Below are positions 17,891-27,289 of a stretch of 64,000 nt of DNA, in pieces; position 1 is the stretch's first letter; each line of letters begins with the position of its first letter. The stretch is from Bog-473 sp963745175 (GTDB taxonomy: Bacteria > Actinomycetota > Acidimicrobiia > Acidimicrobiales > RAAP-2): positions 124,001-188,000 of the forward strand of contig CAVUWK010000002.1 in the NCBI GenBank assembly GCA_963745175.1, in the 5' to 3' direction. The translations under genes were made by a program, and so were the position numbers. The notes under the pieces are model-generated. The model was not told the origin of the DNA and ran no database searches. It was given only the letters and a program-made list of their open reading frames with translations.

Positions 17891-20332
17891 TCCGGCGCGG
17901 CGCTCTCGCGCCGCGGAGCGACGACGAGGACCCGGCGGGCGAGCTCACCGTAGAGGGACTCCGTTCGCGCCGACGGCGAGCTTCCCGGGTCGAGAGTGTC
18001 GGCCCGGCGCTGGCATTCGCGCCATTCGAGGCGGAGCCGGTCCGCATCGCCTTCTGCAGCGGCCAGCTCCATGGCGGATCGGGAGAGCGCTTCGCTGTAC
18101 GGCTCGACAATGCGCGCCTGCTCCAATCCCCATCGAGCCAGATCGAAGAACCCGGCAACGGAGGCCAGCGAGGCCATCGCACACGCCGCGTCGACCAGCA
18201 CCGCGACAATGCGCCCGCCGTGGCCCTCCGCTTCCCACCACGCATACCCCGACAGCGCGTTCGCCAACGGCTCTCCCTCCACCAGAACAAGCGCGGCACG
18301 GTAGAGGGCGATGGCGGCGTCAGGATCGGACTGCGCCTTCGCTTCGGCGGCGAGTGCCTCCGCACGCTGCACGTCGACTGTCACCCGGGGCGACAGCTGG
18401 TAGAGACCGTGACGCGACCCCGCCGGAAAGAGAGGATCGCCGTGCTCGTCGACCCCCATGGCCCGGCGGGCCGCATAGGCGGTGTTGAACAGCGTCTTCG
18501 ATGCGGCGTCAGCGTCCGAGGACCCGAGGACGCGCGTGCGCAGACGGTCGCTGGTGATGACGTCGGGCTGGTGCAGGGCCAGGTAAGCGACGAGCTCGAC
18601 CGCACGGCGGGCGCGGTTGGGCGGGAGATCCTCCTGAAGCCCCTCGAGCCGCGGTGTCATGGCGAGCAGCCGCACCTCGACTGCTCCCGGAGCCAGCGCG
18701 GACGCACCGCCGCGTGGTCGGCCCGGTTGCCGGTCCCCGGCTTCGTGTTGCATTGCGGGATCGTCTTCGGGGTGCGACCTCACGAGCTCCGCGACCTGCT
18801 GCGCCATCTCGGCCGCCTGGAGATGGGGCCGGACGACGCGACCCATGGGGTGGAGGGAGGCGCCGCGGCGATCGACGAGCACGGTCAGATCACTGGCGGC
18901 GACGGGTTCCAGAGAGATCACGGCGCAGCGCGTCAACACCGCGGGAGGAAGAGCGCCAGGGTCGCCACAGAAGAGCACGTGGCGAGCGATCAGGGGATCG
19001 GCCGCGATCTCCGACTGGAGTTCCGGGTCGTCCGGATCCTCGGTGACCAGGACCGTGTCCGCCCAGCTCCACGAGCCCACAGCCTCCCGTGCAGCCCGCC
19101 AGAGCGCAGGTGCCGCCTCACCCAGGATGGGCAACACATCGCCCGCTTCGAGAGGGACGAGCCACGTGCCCTCGTCGTCGTCGCCGATGGGGAGTACGAC
19201 GGGAACGTAGGGCACGGCGGGCTGGTGGCCGTCGAGGGCACTGTGGCGCACGTGCCACGTGATGTCGTCGTCTTCCGCACGCGTAAAGGGTTCTGGCGGC
19301 GTGTCCGAGTGGGCGTCTGCGAAGCAGAACGTGACCCCGGAGGGCGAGACGCAGATGGCGCGAACTCTCGGTCGGGCGGCACTGTCCTGCAGTGACAGAC
19401 CCAGCAGGCAGTTGGCGGCCTCGAAGGATCGCAGCGCCGGGACGCCCGCGAAGCGGTGGAGCAGGGTCGCCGCGTCCAGCGCACCTTCCGACGGCACCGG
19501 TCCCGCCGTCGACGCATCCGTGAACCGTGCGCCGATCCGGCGCCGATGGCCGGCGCGCCGGGCCAGCGCCGCACAGGCCAGCGAACCGAGACCGAGGGCG
19601 ACCAGCTCGGGCAGGTGTCCGACGGGCTCCGGGTGCGACGGGTGGCCGGCCCGGGTGGAGCGTGCCGGATCCGCGTCATCCCGGCGCGCTTCCGCCGGCA
19701 GGCGCAGCCGCCACCCCGCCCGGAGATGATCCGGATCGACGAAGCGCGCCCCGCCTCCCATGTCGCGACCGAGGTTGAGCGCGGCCAGCATCGTCCAGTC
19801 CGCACCGTCGCCCAGGCGATCGTCGGCGATCCGCCAGAGCGTGTCACCGGGCCGCACCGAGTAGGTCGCCGCGGACGCGGCCGGCGGGAGGTTCGGCGTG
19901 CCAACCGGGAGCGTCGTGCTGATCGCGGCGTGCGACGCGTTGCCGGCCGGGGTGCTGGCTCCGGCACCGGAGGAGAGTGTGAGGGGAGCACCGACGGTCG
20001 TCAGGGTCAGCACGCCAAATGCGATGCGCGCGGCAACGCGGTCCAGGACCGAGGCACCCCGGTGCACCGCGACCTCGCCGCGGCGCACGTGGGCGATCAC
20101 CGCCCGGAGCAGCTGCGCGGCAGCAGGCGGCCCAGGCCACCCAGGCCAAGAGGACGAGGAGGCACAGCACGGCGCGGGGCAGCGGCCGCCAGCCGTGCCC
20201 GAGTCCGCCGGCCAGTGGATCGCCCACCACGATGACGAGGGCGGCCGGCACGGCGGTGAAGGCGAGCAGGGCGGCGAACGTCGCCGCTGCGACGTCGAGG
20301 AATCGTCGGCGGAGCCCGATCCCGCTATCCAC
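17866..20332 (-). CDS. LysM and SARP/BTAD-domain membrane protein, apparent frameshift
   Basis: A protein of about 820 residues. It starts at a GTG with two hydrophobic segments (FAALLAFTAVPAALVIVVG and LLVLLAWVAWAA). It then needs a one-base shift at about 20115-20140 to continue as VIAHVRRGEVAVHRG and TLTTVGAPLTLSSGAGA. A LysM domain follows (YSVRPGDTLWRIADDRLG), then another membrane segment (LVALGLGSLACAALARRAG), a Rossmann-like middle part and a C-terminal winged helix plus BTAD helices (RAVELVAYLALHQPDVITSD, KTLFNTAYAARRAMG). The family is known in actinobacteria without a firm function. A cell-wall-sensing transcription activator is a reasonable guess. The GTG overlaps the stop of the upstream secreted protein by 8 bases. 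It is convergent with murF, with stops overlapping by 25 bases. Confidence 0.75.
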
Positions 20333-21065
20333 CGGCCGGCCCGATGGAGATCGTGTAGGTCAGCGACGTCGACTCCGACGCCGGCTCGCGCACCGTGGCC
20401 AGGCAGCTTCCTGTCGCGTCGGGCAGCGATGCGGCCATGGCGGAGGTCCCGCCCACGTTCTGGCTCCCGTTCGGGCAGCTGACCTCCATGGTGAGGTAGG
20501 TGTCGCCGGACCACACGACCGAGACCTCCATGGAGCCTGACCCGGTGAAACCGAACTGGTTCGACGTCTGGGTCGGGGGGTCGAGATAGCCCTGGGTCTG
20601 GGTGCGGTCGGCGGGCAGCGCTGCGCTCGGGCCCGTGGTGGTGGTCGTCGCGGGCGGCGGCAGCGTCGTGGTGGTGGTGATGATGCCGGCAGCACCCGTC
20701 AGTGGCGTGTCGGCGACGCGGGGTGTCCCGGACGAAAGGAGCGAGGTGCCTGCCCCGGCCGTCCCCGATGGAGGTGGAGTCGGTGCGGTCGTTGTGGTGG
20801 TCGTCGCGGACGGCACAATCGTCCCGGTTGCCGCGCCCCGGCGCACGCCTGTCCGAGGCGCGATGGGGGCCGCTGCGGCGGACCGACCGGGTCGCCGGGC
20901 CGCCCGCGGCGTGCCGCCGGCGGTGGCCACAAGCAGAGCCATGAGACCCAGCGACACGGCGAGGATCACCCACCAGTTGGGGCGGCCACGAGCCACTCGC
21001 GAGCGCAGACTCTCGGTGGCGTCGGGCTCTCCACCAACCACCGGCACACGATACGCATGCGTCAC
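20325..21065 (-). CDS. membrane-anchored protein with Thr/Pro-rich stalk
   Basis: A 246-residue protein: a short basic N-terminus, one transmembrane segment (WWVILAVSLGLMALLVATAGG, about residues 31-51), then a long low-complexity Thr/Pro/Ala stalk. A C-terminal beta-rich domain of about 90 residues follows (FGFTGSGSMEVSVVWSGDTY, SLPDATGSCLATV). It looks like a type II membrane protein with an extracellular domain. I do not recognise a named family. It is the middle gene of a three-gene run, 18 bases after the regulator and overlapping the LysM-SARP gene. The start is a GTG right after AGGAGGA. Confidence 0.65.
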   Translation of the reverse strand: MTHAYRVPVVGGEPDATESLRSRVARGRPNWWVILAVSLGLMALLVATAGGTPRAARRPGRSAAAAPIAPRTGVRRGAATGTIVPSATTTTTTAPTPPPSGTAGAGTSLLSSGTPRVADTPLTGAAGIITTTTTLPPPATTTTTGPSAALPADRTQTQGYLDPPTQTSNQFGFTGSGSMEVSVVWSGDTYLTMEVSCPNGSQNVGGTSAMAASLPDATGSCLATVREPASESTSLTYTISIGPAGG

Positions 21066-21083
21066 TCCTCCTGCATTCGGCGG

Positions 21084-21857
21084 TCAGGCGCACAGGCGCC
21101 GCTGACCGCGGTCACGCCGGGCGTAGAGGGCGCGGCGGTCGCGCCCCGTCAGGGCAGCCAGCTCCGCCATGGAGTAGCCGAGGACGTGGTGGGCGTAGAG
21201 GACCTGGACCTCGTCGGCCCGCATCCCCTCGCGGCGTAGTTCAACCAGGAGGCGGGCCAACTCCTCGAGGTCCGTCTCCGCTCGGGAGGATCCTGCGTTC
21301 GACAGGTCAGGGCTGAGCGGGACGGAGCGCCCGTCGAGATCCTTGGACCGGAAGAGCTGGCGGCGCAAGCGGCACCGTATGGCGGAGAGCAGGTCGAGCA
21401 CGGCGTAGGGGCGGTCCTGGCCGGACCACTCCTGCAGGACGACCCAGGTGGTCGAGAGGAGCTCGCCGAAGAACTCCTCACCGTCCTGCCAGTCGCCGCC
21501 GCGCCCCCAGCGGAGCTTGCCGGCGACCGTGACCAGCCCCGGGACGAGGGCCTGGACCAGAATCCGGCAGATGAACGGGTCGGCACCGGCCTCCCGGAGC
21601 AGGATCCGGACGAGGCGGGCTGCCTCTTCGCGTTGGGCGCGGCCCGACGCCCGCCGCATGTGCTCGACGAGGTCGCAGGGCGTGGGGCAGAGGGGAGGGC
21701 GGGCCTCGGAGCCGAGAACCAGGAGGGCCAGGCCCGGATCGCGGCCGGCCACGTTCCGCAGCGACCGGACCGCGTTGCCGGACCGGCCGATCGACCGCCA
21801 TTCGGCGGCCATCTGGTCGATGAGCGCGACGCGTTGTTTCGAGGTGGGGGTGGGCAT
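21084..21857 (-). CDS. sigma-like / HTH regulator
   Basis: A 257-residue helical protein. The C-terminal 60 residues (MRADEVQVLYAHHVLGYSMA through ELAALTGRDRRALYARRDRG) look like a sigma-70 region 4 or GerE-type helix-turn-helix. The middle (DWQDGEEFFGELLSTTWVVL) resembles sigma region 2 only loosely. I place the start at the ATG at 21857 (MPTPTSKQRVALIDQ), because the upstream reading frame reads as non-coding. It is the first gene of the cluster with the stalked membrane protein and LysM-SARP gene, and probably controls it. Confidence 0.6.
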   Translation of the reverse strand: MPTPTSKQRVALIDQMAAEWRSIGRSGNAVRSLRNVAGRDPGLALLVLGSEARPPLCPTPCDLVEHMRRASGRAQREEAARLVRILLREAGADPFICRILVQALVPGLVTVAGKLRWGRGGDWQDGEEFFGELLSTTWVVLQEWSGQDRPYAVLDLLSAIRCRLRRQLFRSKDLDGRSVPLSPDLSNAGSSRAETDLEELARLLVELRREGMRADEVQVLYAHHVLGYSMAELAALTGRDRRALYARRDRGQRRLCA

Positions 21858-21975
21858 GCGGGCAGCGTCGTTCCCGACCCTCCCCCGATCGCTCCCACCC
21901 GCCCGACGCATGGCGGGCCGGACCGGGACAGCTGCAATGGTCCTGCTCGGCGATAGTGTGCCGCCGGTGACATCT

Positions 21976-22169
21976 CTGACGGCTGAAGCCGACAGCATCA
22001 TCGGTCAACCCCAGATTCTTCTCGGCTGTGCCCGAAGGCCGCCCGAAGGGCCAGTCCGACCCCACCCGTCACGGTACGCCAGGGGTATGACACTCAACGA
22101 AATCGGGCCTTTAGACCGAGCCCCGATTCCCCTGACGGCTGAAGCCGCCAGTCCCTTCGGGGTCCGCTG
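21976..22169 (+). promoter_or_regulatory. structured leader upstream of the 131-residue gene
   Basis: The region holds two copies of CTGACGGCTGAAGCCG (from 21976 and from 22133), each a small hairpin CGGCT-GA-AGCCG. It also holds AATCGGG...CCCGATT and a CCCTTCGGGG hairpin immediately before the ATG at 22170. The succession of stems ending at the start codon suggests a structured 5' UTR. I cannot match it to a known riboswitch class. Confidence 0.35.
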
Positions 22170-22565
22170 ATGGACATCGACGAGTTCTACGAAGCGGACC
22201 CCCGCCGCAGGCCCTCGGCCGAGCTCGAATTGGGCTCGGAGTGGCGAGGCATGGACGGCGTGCTGCACGAGCTGAACTACGTGGAGGACACCGGTGAGCT
22301 CTATGTCCTGCGCGAGCCGGCGCCACACGTGCGGGAGGACCCCTTCGGCGGGTTGCACATCTCGGACCCGGAGGGGTACGAGAACAAGATCACCGTCCAC
22401 GTCATAGCCAAGATCGACTCGATCGACGACCTGCACCGGATTTTGGCGGGCTGGCCCGAGGCCATGCGGGAGCAGGGGAACCAGGGGACCGAATGGCTCG
22501 GCCAGCGGCTCCTGGCGGCCGGAGTCGCCGTCGGGCCGACGGGAGACCCCATCTCGGACGAATAG
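22170..22565 (+). CDS. conserved-looking hypothetical protein
   Basis: A 131-residue acidic soluble protein (MDIDEFYEADPRRRPSAELE at the start; VLHELNYVEDTGELYVLREP in the middle). Codon use is that of a real gene. No signal peptide, membrane segment or known motif is visible. The ATG sits directly downstream of a hairpin-rich leader. It is convergent with the phosphotransferase, and only four bases separate the stops. Confidence 0.6.
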   Translation: MDIDEFYEADPRRRPSAELELGSEWRGMDGVLHELNYVEDTGELYVLREPAPHVREDPFGGLHISDPEGYENKITVHVIAKIDSIDDLHRILAGWPEAMREQGNQGTEWLGQRLLAAGVAVGPTGDPISDE

Positions 22566-22569
22566 GGGC

Positions 22570-23652
22570 TCAGGTGGGGGAGGGCGGTTCCAGCTCCAGC
22601 ATCTTGGCCAGGAGCTGGGTGGCGATGTTGTCCGTGGCCATGCTCGCGTCCTGCGCCATGTCCTCCCTCCCGAGAACGAGGTCGGACAGCCGGTACATGA
22701 CCACGGCGAAGCGGAAGCCCGAGAAGATCTCGTAGAAAAAGATGTCCCGCATCGGCCGGCCCATCAGCTCGGAGTAGCGCTCGATGGTGTCCTCGTGCGA
22801 CCCGAAGCCCGTCGGGCGGGGGACACCGAGGCCCTCGGAGAACTGCCGGTCGAAGTAGAGCCACCAGCCCAGGTCCAGTTCGGGCTGCGCCAGCGAGGCC
22901 ATCTCCCAGTCGACGACCGCGGCGCAGCGGAAGTCGTTCCAGATGATGTTGCCGATGCGGCTGTCGCCCCAGCTGATCACGACGTCGCCTTCTTCGGCGG
23001 GCCGGTGCTCGACCAGCCATTGCCAGGTCGACTCGATCACGGGGACGGTCTCTCCCTGGGTGGCCCAGTCGAGGAAGTCCCGGTAGTAGGACATCTGCTG
23101 CTCGAGACCCGGCCGGCCGCGGGCGGGGTCGCTGAGCCACTCGAGCCCCGCCGCCCGCCAATCGGTGCGGTGCACCGCGGCGAGCGCGTCGATGCCGCTC
23201 CACCACATCCGCTCCTGCTGCTCGGGGGTGGCCTCGATCACCCAGCCCTCCATGGTGTACGGGATGTTGTCCGAAGGGACCAGACCCTCGACGTGGTCCA
23301 TGGAGAAGAAGGGCACGCCGAAGTACTCGAGGTCTTCCTCGTACCAGCCGAGGCGGGGTAGGGGGACCGCCGAGCCCACGTCGGCCAGGGCGCGCATGGC
23401 CCGGTACTGGGTGGAGAACCTGGCGTCGAGGAAGAGCAGGTGCTTGGTGGGGGCCACCCGGACGACGAGGCGCCGCTCGGTACCATCGGCGGAGCGGGTG
23501 CGGCACAGAATCGTCTCGTTGGAGAACCCGTTCGAGCCGGGAGCCTGGACGTCGAAGACCTCCGGTCCGGACCCGTCGGCCGACTTCGTCGCCAGCCAAC
23601 GGGAGAGGGTGGAGGCCACCTGCTCGGGGTCACGCTGGCTGATGTCGGGCAC
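22570..23652 (-). CDS. APH/choline-kinase-like phosphotransferase family protein
   Basis: A protein of about 360 residues with the protein-kinase-like APH fold: the N-lobe around FSNETILCRTRSADG and RRLVVRVAP, the catalytic loop VVISWGDSRIGNIIW (HxD replaced by GD, as in this subfamily) and the metal motif AAVVDWEMASLAQPELDLGW. It matches the acyl-CoA-associated phosphotransferase family of mycobacteria and relatives rather than a resistance enzyme. The preferred start is the GTG at 23652 (VPDISQRDPEQ). An ATG at 23757 would overlap the divergent small gene. It transfers phosphate to a small hydroxyl compound, unknown here. Confidence 0.8.
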   Translation of the reverse strand: MPDISQRDPEQVASTLSRWLATKSADGSGPEVFDVQAPGSNGFSNETILCRTRSADGTERRLVVRVAPTKHLLFLDARFSTQYRAMRALADVGSAVPLPRLGWYEEDLEYFGVPFFSMDHVEGLVPSDNIPYTMEGWVIEATPEQQERMWWSGIDALAAVHRTDWRAAGLEWLSDPARGRPGLEQQMSYYRDFLDWATQGETVPVIESTWQWLVEHRPAEEGDVVISWGDSRIGNIIWNDFRCAAVVDWEMASLAQPELDLGWWLYFDRQFSEGLGVPRPTGFGSHEDTIERYSELMGRPMRDIFFYEIFSGFRFAVVMYRLSDLVLGREDMAQDASMATDNIATQLLAKMLELEPPSPT

Positions 23653-23749
23653 GGAGCGGCACTCTACCGACGGCACGGCCTTGCCGGGTGAGCGAGGTCG
23701 GGCGGCCGGGGTCGGGACGGCCCGGAACGGGCCGGTAACGTCGCCCGGC

Positions 23750-24067
23750 GTGCTCATCGTGATCGACCTTTCCGGGGGCGGGGCCTCCCTGCGCGAAGCG
23801 GCGGAATTCACCCGGTTCTCTGTCGCACTCGAGGGCGAGGGCGACCTGGCCCAGGTGGTGCAGCGCTGCAGCCTGGGCCGCCTGTCGGCCGACGGCGCGC
23901 ACGTGGTGGTCGACCCGGCGGCCGTCCGGGCGCTGGCGGGGCCCGCCGCCGACGACCGCTGGGACGATGGCTTCGCCGGCATGTGCGCGTACGCCGCCGG
24001 AAAGGGCTGGGTGGAGCCCGATGGCGGTGTCCTGGCCCATATCGAACCCCGCGGCGGGGCGGGCTGA
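23750..24067 (+). CDS. small hypothetical protein
   Basis: A 105-residue protein beginning LIVIDLSGGGASLREAAEFT after a GTG. It has a basic-acidic mixed composition and a C-terminal DDGFAGMCAYAAGKGWVE. I recognise only that similar short proteins sit beside phosphotransferases in mycobacterial-type genomes. It is divergent from the phosphotransferase. No other motif is visible. Confidence 0.5.
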   Translation: MLIVIDLSGGGASLREAAEFTRFSVALEGEGDLAQVVQRCSLGRLSADGAHVVVDPAAVRALAGPAADDRWDDGFAGMCAYAAGKGWVEPDGGVLAHIEPRGGAG

Positions 24068-24150
24068 TTCCTCTTCCATCAGGCAGCCGTCGGCGGGTCG
24101 TCCACCGGGCCGGACTGTCCCCTCCCTGCGGGCCGCCGCTACCCTTTAGC

Positions 24151-24162
24151 TACCGGCCGGTA
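24151..24162. promoter_or_regulatory. palindromic operator upstream of the aldehyde dehydrogenase
   Basis: TACCGGCCGGTA is a perfect 12-base palindrome, flanked by near-symmetric TTAGC and AGTCC, 45 bases before the aldehyde dehydrogenase ATG. Its form is that of TetR-family operators. No regulator gene is adjacent. Confidence 0.4.
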
Positions 24163-24207
24163 AGTCCGGCCGCGGGGCGCGGGCCCCAGAGACCCTGGGA
24201 GGGGCGC

Positions 24208-25680
24208 ATGGCGATTCGGGACTACGACCGCTTGTTCATCGGCGGCGACTGGGTGGTCCCGGAGGGGACCGACACCATCTCGGTGATCTCGCCGTCGACC
24301 GAGGAGGTCATCGCGCGGGTGCCCGACGGCACCGAGGCCGACATCGACAAGGCCGTCGCGGCGGCGCGCACGGCCTTCGACCGCGGGCCCTGGCCCCGCA
24401 TGACGCCGGCCGAGCGCGCAGCCGTCCTGTCCGCGGTCGGGGCGCAGATCATGGCCGAGATGGGCGACATGGCCGAGATCATCACGCAGGAGATGGGCTC
24501 ACCCATCACCTTCTCGGGCCTGGGCCAAGTGCTCGCACCCGCCATGATCTTCAACTACTACGCCGAGCTCGCCACCACGTACGCCTTCGACGAGGTGCGC
24601 GCCGGCATGCTGAACCCGCAGGTGCTCGTGACCAAGGAGCCCGTCGGCGTCGTGGGGGCCATCGCGCCGTGGAACGTGCCCCTCTTCATTGCCGCGGCCA
24701 AGCTGGCGCCGTCGCTGGCCGCCGGCTGCACCGTCGTCTACAAGCCGGCGCCCGAGACGCCCTTCGACGCGTTCCGCCTCGCGGAGATCTTCGCCGAGGC
24801 CGGGCTGCCCAAGGGCGTCCTCTCGGTGGTGCCGGCCGGACGCGAGGTCAGCGAGCACCTGGTGAAGCACCCGGGTGTCGACAAGATCTCGTTCACCGGC
24901 TCGGGCGTCGGGGGCAAGCGCATCGGCGGGCTCTGCGGCGAGCGGCTCAAGCGCTGCACGCTCGAGTTGGGCGGCAAGTCGGCGGCCATCATCCTCGACG
25001 ACGCCGACCTGGCGACGACGATCCCGACGTTGTTGCCCAACGCCATCATGAACAACGGGCAGGCCTGCATCGCCCAGACCCGCATTCTGGCGCCGCGCGC
25101 CCGCTACGCCGAAGTGGTCGACGCGGTCGTCTCGGGCGTGTCCGCCCTGAAGGTGGGTGATCCCATGGACCCGGCAACCGACGTCGGCCCCGTGGTGGCC
25201 GAGCGGCAGCGGAGCCGGATCGAGGGGTATCTCGACAGCGGGCGCGAGGAGGGCGCGACAGTGGCGCTGGGCGGCGGACGCCCATCGGGCTCCGACTTCG
25301 CCAAGGGCTGGTACGTCGAGCCGACCGTGTTCTCTGACGTGGACAACAAGATGAAGATCGCCCAGGAGGAGATCTTCGGCCCGGTGCTGGTCGTCATCCC
25401 CTACGACGGTGACGACAACGCGGTCGAGATCGCCAACGACTCGAGCTACGGACTGTGCGGATCGGTCTGGACGGGCGACAACGACCGCGGGCTCGGGGTG
25501 GCGCGGCAGGTGCGCACGGGGACCTACATGCTGAACGCGCCGGTGCCCATCGACTTCTCCACGCCGTTCGGCGGTTACAAGGAGTCCGGCGTCGGGCGCG
25601 AGTTCGGCCCCGAGGGCCTCGAGGGCTTCCTCGAAGTGAAGTCGATCGCCCTGCCGGCCGGGTACACGCCGGGATCGTAG
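24208..25680 (+). CDS. aldehyde dehydrogenase (NAD(P)+)
   Basis: A 490-residue ALDH superfamily enzyme oxidising an aldehyde to the acid. Visible motifs: APWNVPLFIAAAKLAPSLAA with the cofactor-binding Asn, KISFTGSGVGGKRIGG, the general base Glu253 in CTLELGGKSAA, catalytic Cys287 in NNGQACIAQTR, and EEIFGPVLVVIPY. The start ATG follows GGGAGGGG. The MFS transporter begins 46 bases downstream on the same strand, so the pair probably imports and oxidises a compound, under the upstream palindrome. The substrate is unknown. Confidence 0.95.
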   Translation: MAIRDYDRLFIGGDWVVPEGTDTISVISPSTEEVIARVPDGTEADIDKAVAAARTAFDRGPWPRMTPAERAAVLSAVGAQIMAEMGDMAEIITQEMGSPITFSGLGQVLAPAMIFNYYAELATTYAFDEVRAGMLNPQVLVTKEPVGVVGAIAPWNVPLFIAAAKLAPSLAAGCTVVYKPAPETPFDAFRLAEIFAEAGLPKGVLSVVPAGREVSEHLVKHPGVDKISFTGSGVGGKRIGGLCGERLKRCTLELGGKSAAIILDDADLATTIPTLLPNAIMNNGQACIAQTRILAPRARYAEVVDAVVSGVSALKVGDPMDPATDVGPVVAERQRSRIEGYLDSGREEGATVALGGGRPSGSDFAKGWYVEPTVFSDVDNKMKIAQEEIFGPVLVVIPYDGDDNAVEIANDSSYGLCGSVWTGDNDRGLGVARQVRTGTYMLNAPVPIDFSTPFGGYKESGVGREFGPEGLEGFLEVKSIALPAGYTPGS

Positions 25681-25726
25681 GCCGCGGGGCGGCAGGCTCC
25701 AGCAAACGACGGGCGGCGGGCCGGTC

Positions 25727-27289
25727 GTGAGCACAGCGCAGGCACCACGGTCGCCCGAGCGTCCCACCGCGGCGGACCCCACCGCGGCCGCCCCGACGCG
25801 GGTGGGCCGCGGCCCCGCCCGACGCATGGTGATCAGCAACTGGCCGATGTGGGTCGTCGGGCTCACCCTGTTCATCGACGGGATGGACCAGTACATCGTT
25901 CGGGGGAGCAGCGACCAGATCAAGGCTGCCTTCGGGGTGGGCGACACTGCCATCGGGCTGCTCTTCTCGGCCTTCATTCTGGTCAACGGCATCATCACGA
26001 TGCCTGCCGGCTACCTGGCCGACCGCTGGAACCGGACCCGGGCGATGGCGGTGACCATCGTGCTGTGGTCGATCATCAGTGCCCTGGGCGGCCTGGTGCC
26101 CACGGCCGCCTTCGGGCTGCTGGTCGTGATCCGCGCCTCGCTCGGCTTCGGGCAGGCGGTGACCGACCCCTCGGGCAGCAGTGTCATCGCCGACTACTAC
26201 GGGACCGAACGTCGCGGCAAGGCGTTCTCCATTCAGCAGTGCCTGAGCTACGTCGGCCTGGGCATGGGCCTGGCCATCGGCGGGGCGATCGGCCCGCTCT
26301 TCGGTGGCCAGGGCTGGCGGGTCGCGTTCTTCGTGTCGCTCTTCCCCGGCCTCCTGATCGCGTACCTCTGTTGGCGGCTGCCCGAGCCCAGCCGCGGCAC
26401 GGCCGACCGGGCCCACGTCACGCACAGCGACGAGATGGAGCTGGCCACTGACGGCGGGCCACCGCTCTTCCCGCAGGGGTTCCGGCACTTTCTCGGCGAC
26501 ATGGCCGACGGCCTCCGCAAGGATGTCGGGACGATCCTGCGCATCCCGACCATGCGCTACGCGCTGGTCGGCGTGTCGACCGTCGGCTTCGTCGTCACCG
26601 CGGTGGCGACCTGGATGCCGAACTTCTACCAGAACCAATTGCACCTCACGCAGCAAGCGGCGAACGGGACGTTCGGCGCGCTGGCCATCCTGGGCGGCAT
26701 ACCCGGGACGCTCATCGGCGGGCGCATCGCCGACAAGTGGGTCAACCGGTTCCTCGGGGCGCGGGTCGTGATCCCCGCCGTCTGCATCGTCATCAGCGCC
26801 GCGCTGTTCATGGTGTCGTTCATCCCGATGGCCTTCGGGCTCGTGTTCGTCGTGCAGCTGGCCGGGTTCCTCGCCGCCACGGCCTGCGTCCCGGCGCTCC
26901 GGGCGGGACTGTCGGACGCCGCACCGGCCCACCTGCGCGGCGCCGGGTTCGGCGCCTTCAACCTGGCGTCGGTCGTCTTCGGTTCCGCCGCCGCGCCACT
27001 GGTCACCTCCGCCATCGCCGCCCAGTTCGGCGGCAACTACCGCACGGCGTTCCTCATCATCTTGCCCATCGCCTTCCTCGGCGCCGGCTGTCTGATGCTG
27101 GCCCGGACCCACATCGAGCGCGATGCCGCCAAGGTGTTCGAGGCAGTGGTCACGGCCATGGCGGCCCAGCAGGCCGAGGAGGCGGCGTGGAACAACGGTT
27201 CCGTGGCGCGCTCGGCCAACGGCTCCGCCGGCTCAGACGTCGATCACGGCGACGACGGCGCCGGAGACGGGGACGTGGGCGAGACGTAG
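25727..27289 (+). CDS. MFS transporter
   Basis: A 520-residue protein with 12 hydrophobic segments and a long central loop. The MFS signature after helix 2 reads GYLADRWNRTRAM, and the second-half counterpart is GGRIADKWVNRFLG. It resembles the sugar-acid/aromatic-acid and spinster-type carriers. The GTG at 25727 precedes a Pro/Ala-rich cytoplasmic N-terminus of about 35 residues. It is downstream of the aldehyde dehydrogenase in the same direction. Its last 46 bases overlap the convergent CHAP gene. Confidence 0.88.
   Translation: MSTAQAPRSPERPTAADPTAAAPTRVGRGPARRMVISNWPMWVVGLTLFIDGMDQYIVRGSSDQIKAAFGVGDTAIGLLFSAFILVNGIITMPAGYLADRWNRTRAMAVTIVLWSIISALGGLVPTAAFGLLVVIRASLGFGQAVTDPSGSSVIADYYGTERRGKAFSIQQCLSYVGLGMGLAIGGAIGPLFGGQGWRVAFFVSLFPGLLIAYLCWRLPEPSRGTADRAHVTHSDEMELATDGGPPLFPQGFRHFLGDMADGLRKDVGTILRIPTMRYALVGVSTVGFVVTAVATWMPNFYQNQLHLTQQAANGTFGALAILGGIPGTLIGGRIADKWVNRFLGARVVIPAVCIVISAALFMVSFIPMAFGLVFVVQLAGFLAATACVPALRAGLSDAAPAHLRGAGFGAFNLASVVFGSAAAPLVTSAIAAQFGGNYRTAFLIILPIAFLGAGCLMLARTHIERDAAKVFEAVVTAMAAQQAEEAAWNNGSVARSANGSAGSDVDHGDDGAGDGDVGET

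Noticed and set aside
17239..19395. A 718-codon plus-strand frame over murF and the LysM-SARP gene
   Set aside because: It has no domain signature and covers genes with recognised motifs on both strands.
21976..22169. A known riboswitch class (for example a PyrR site or SAM type)
   Set aside because: No consensus core of a known class could be matched by eye; kept only as an unclassified structured leader.
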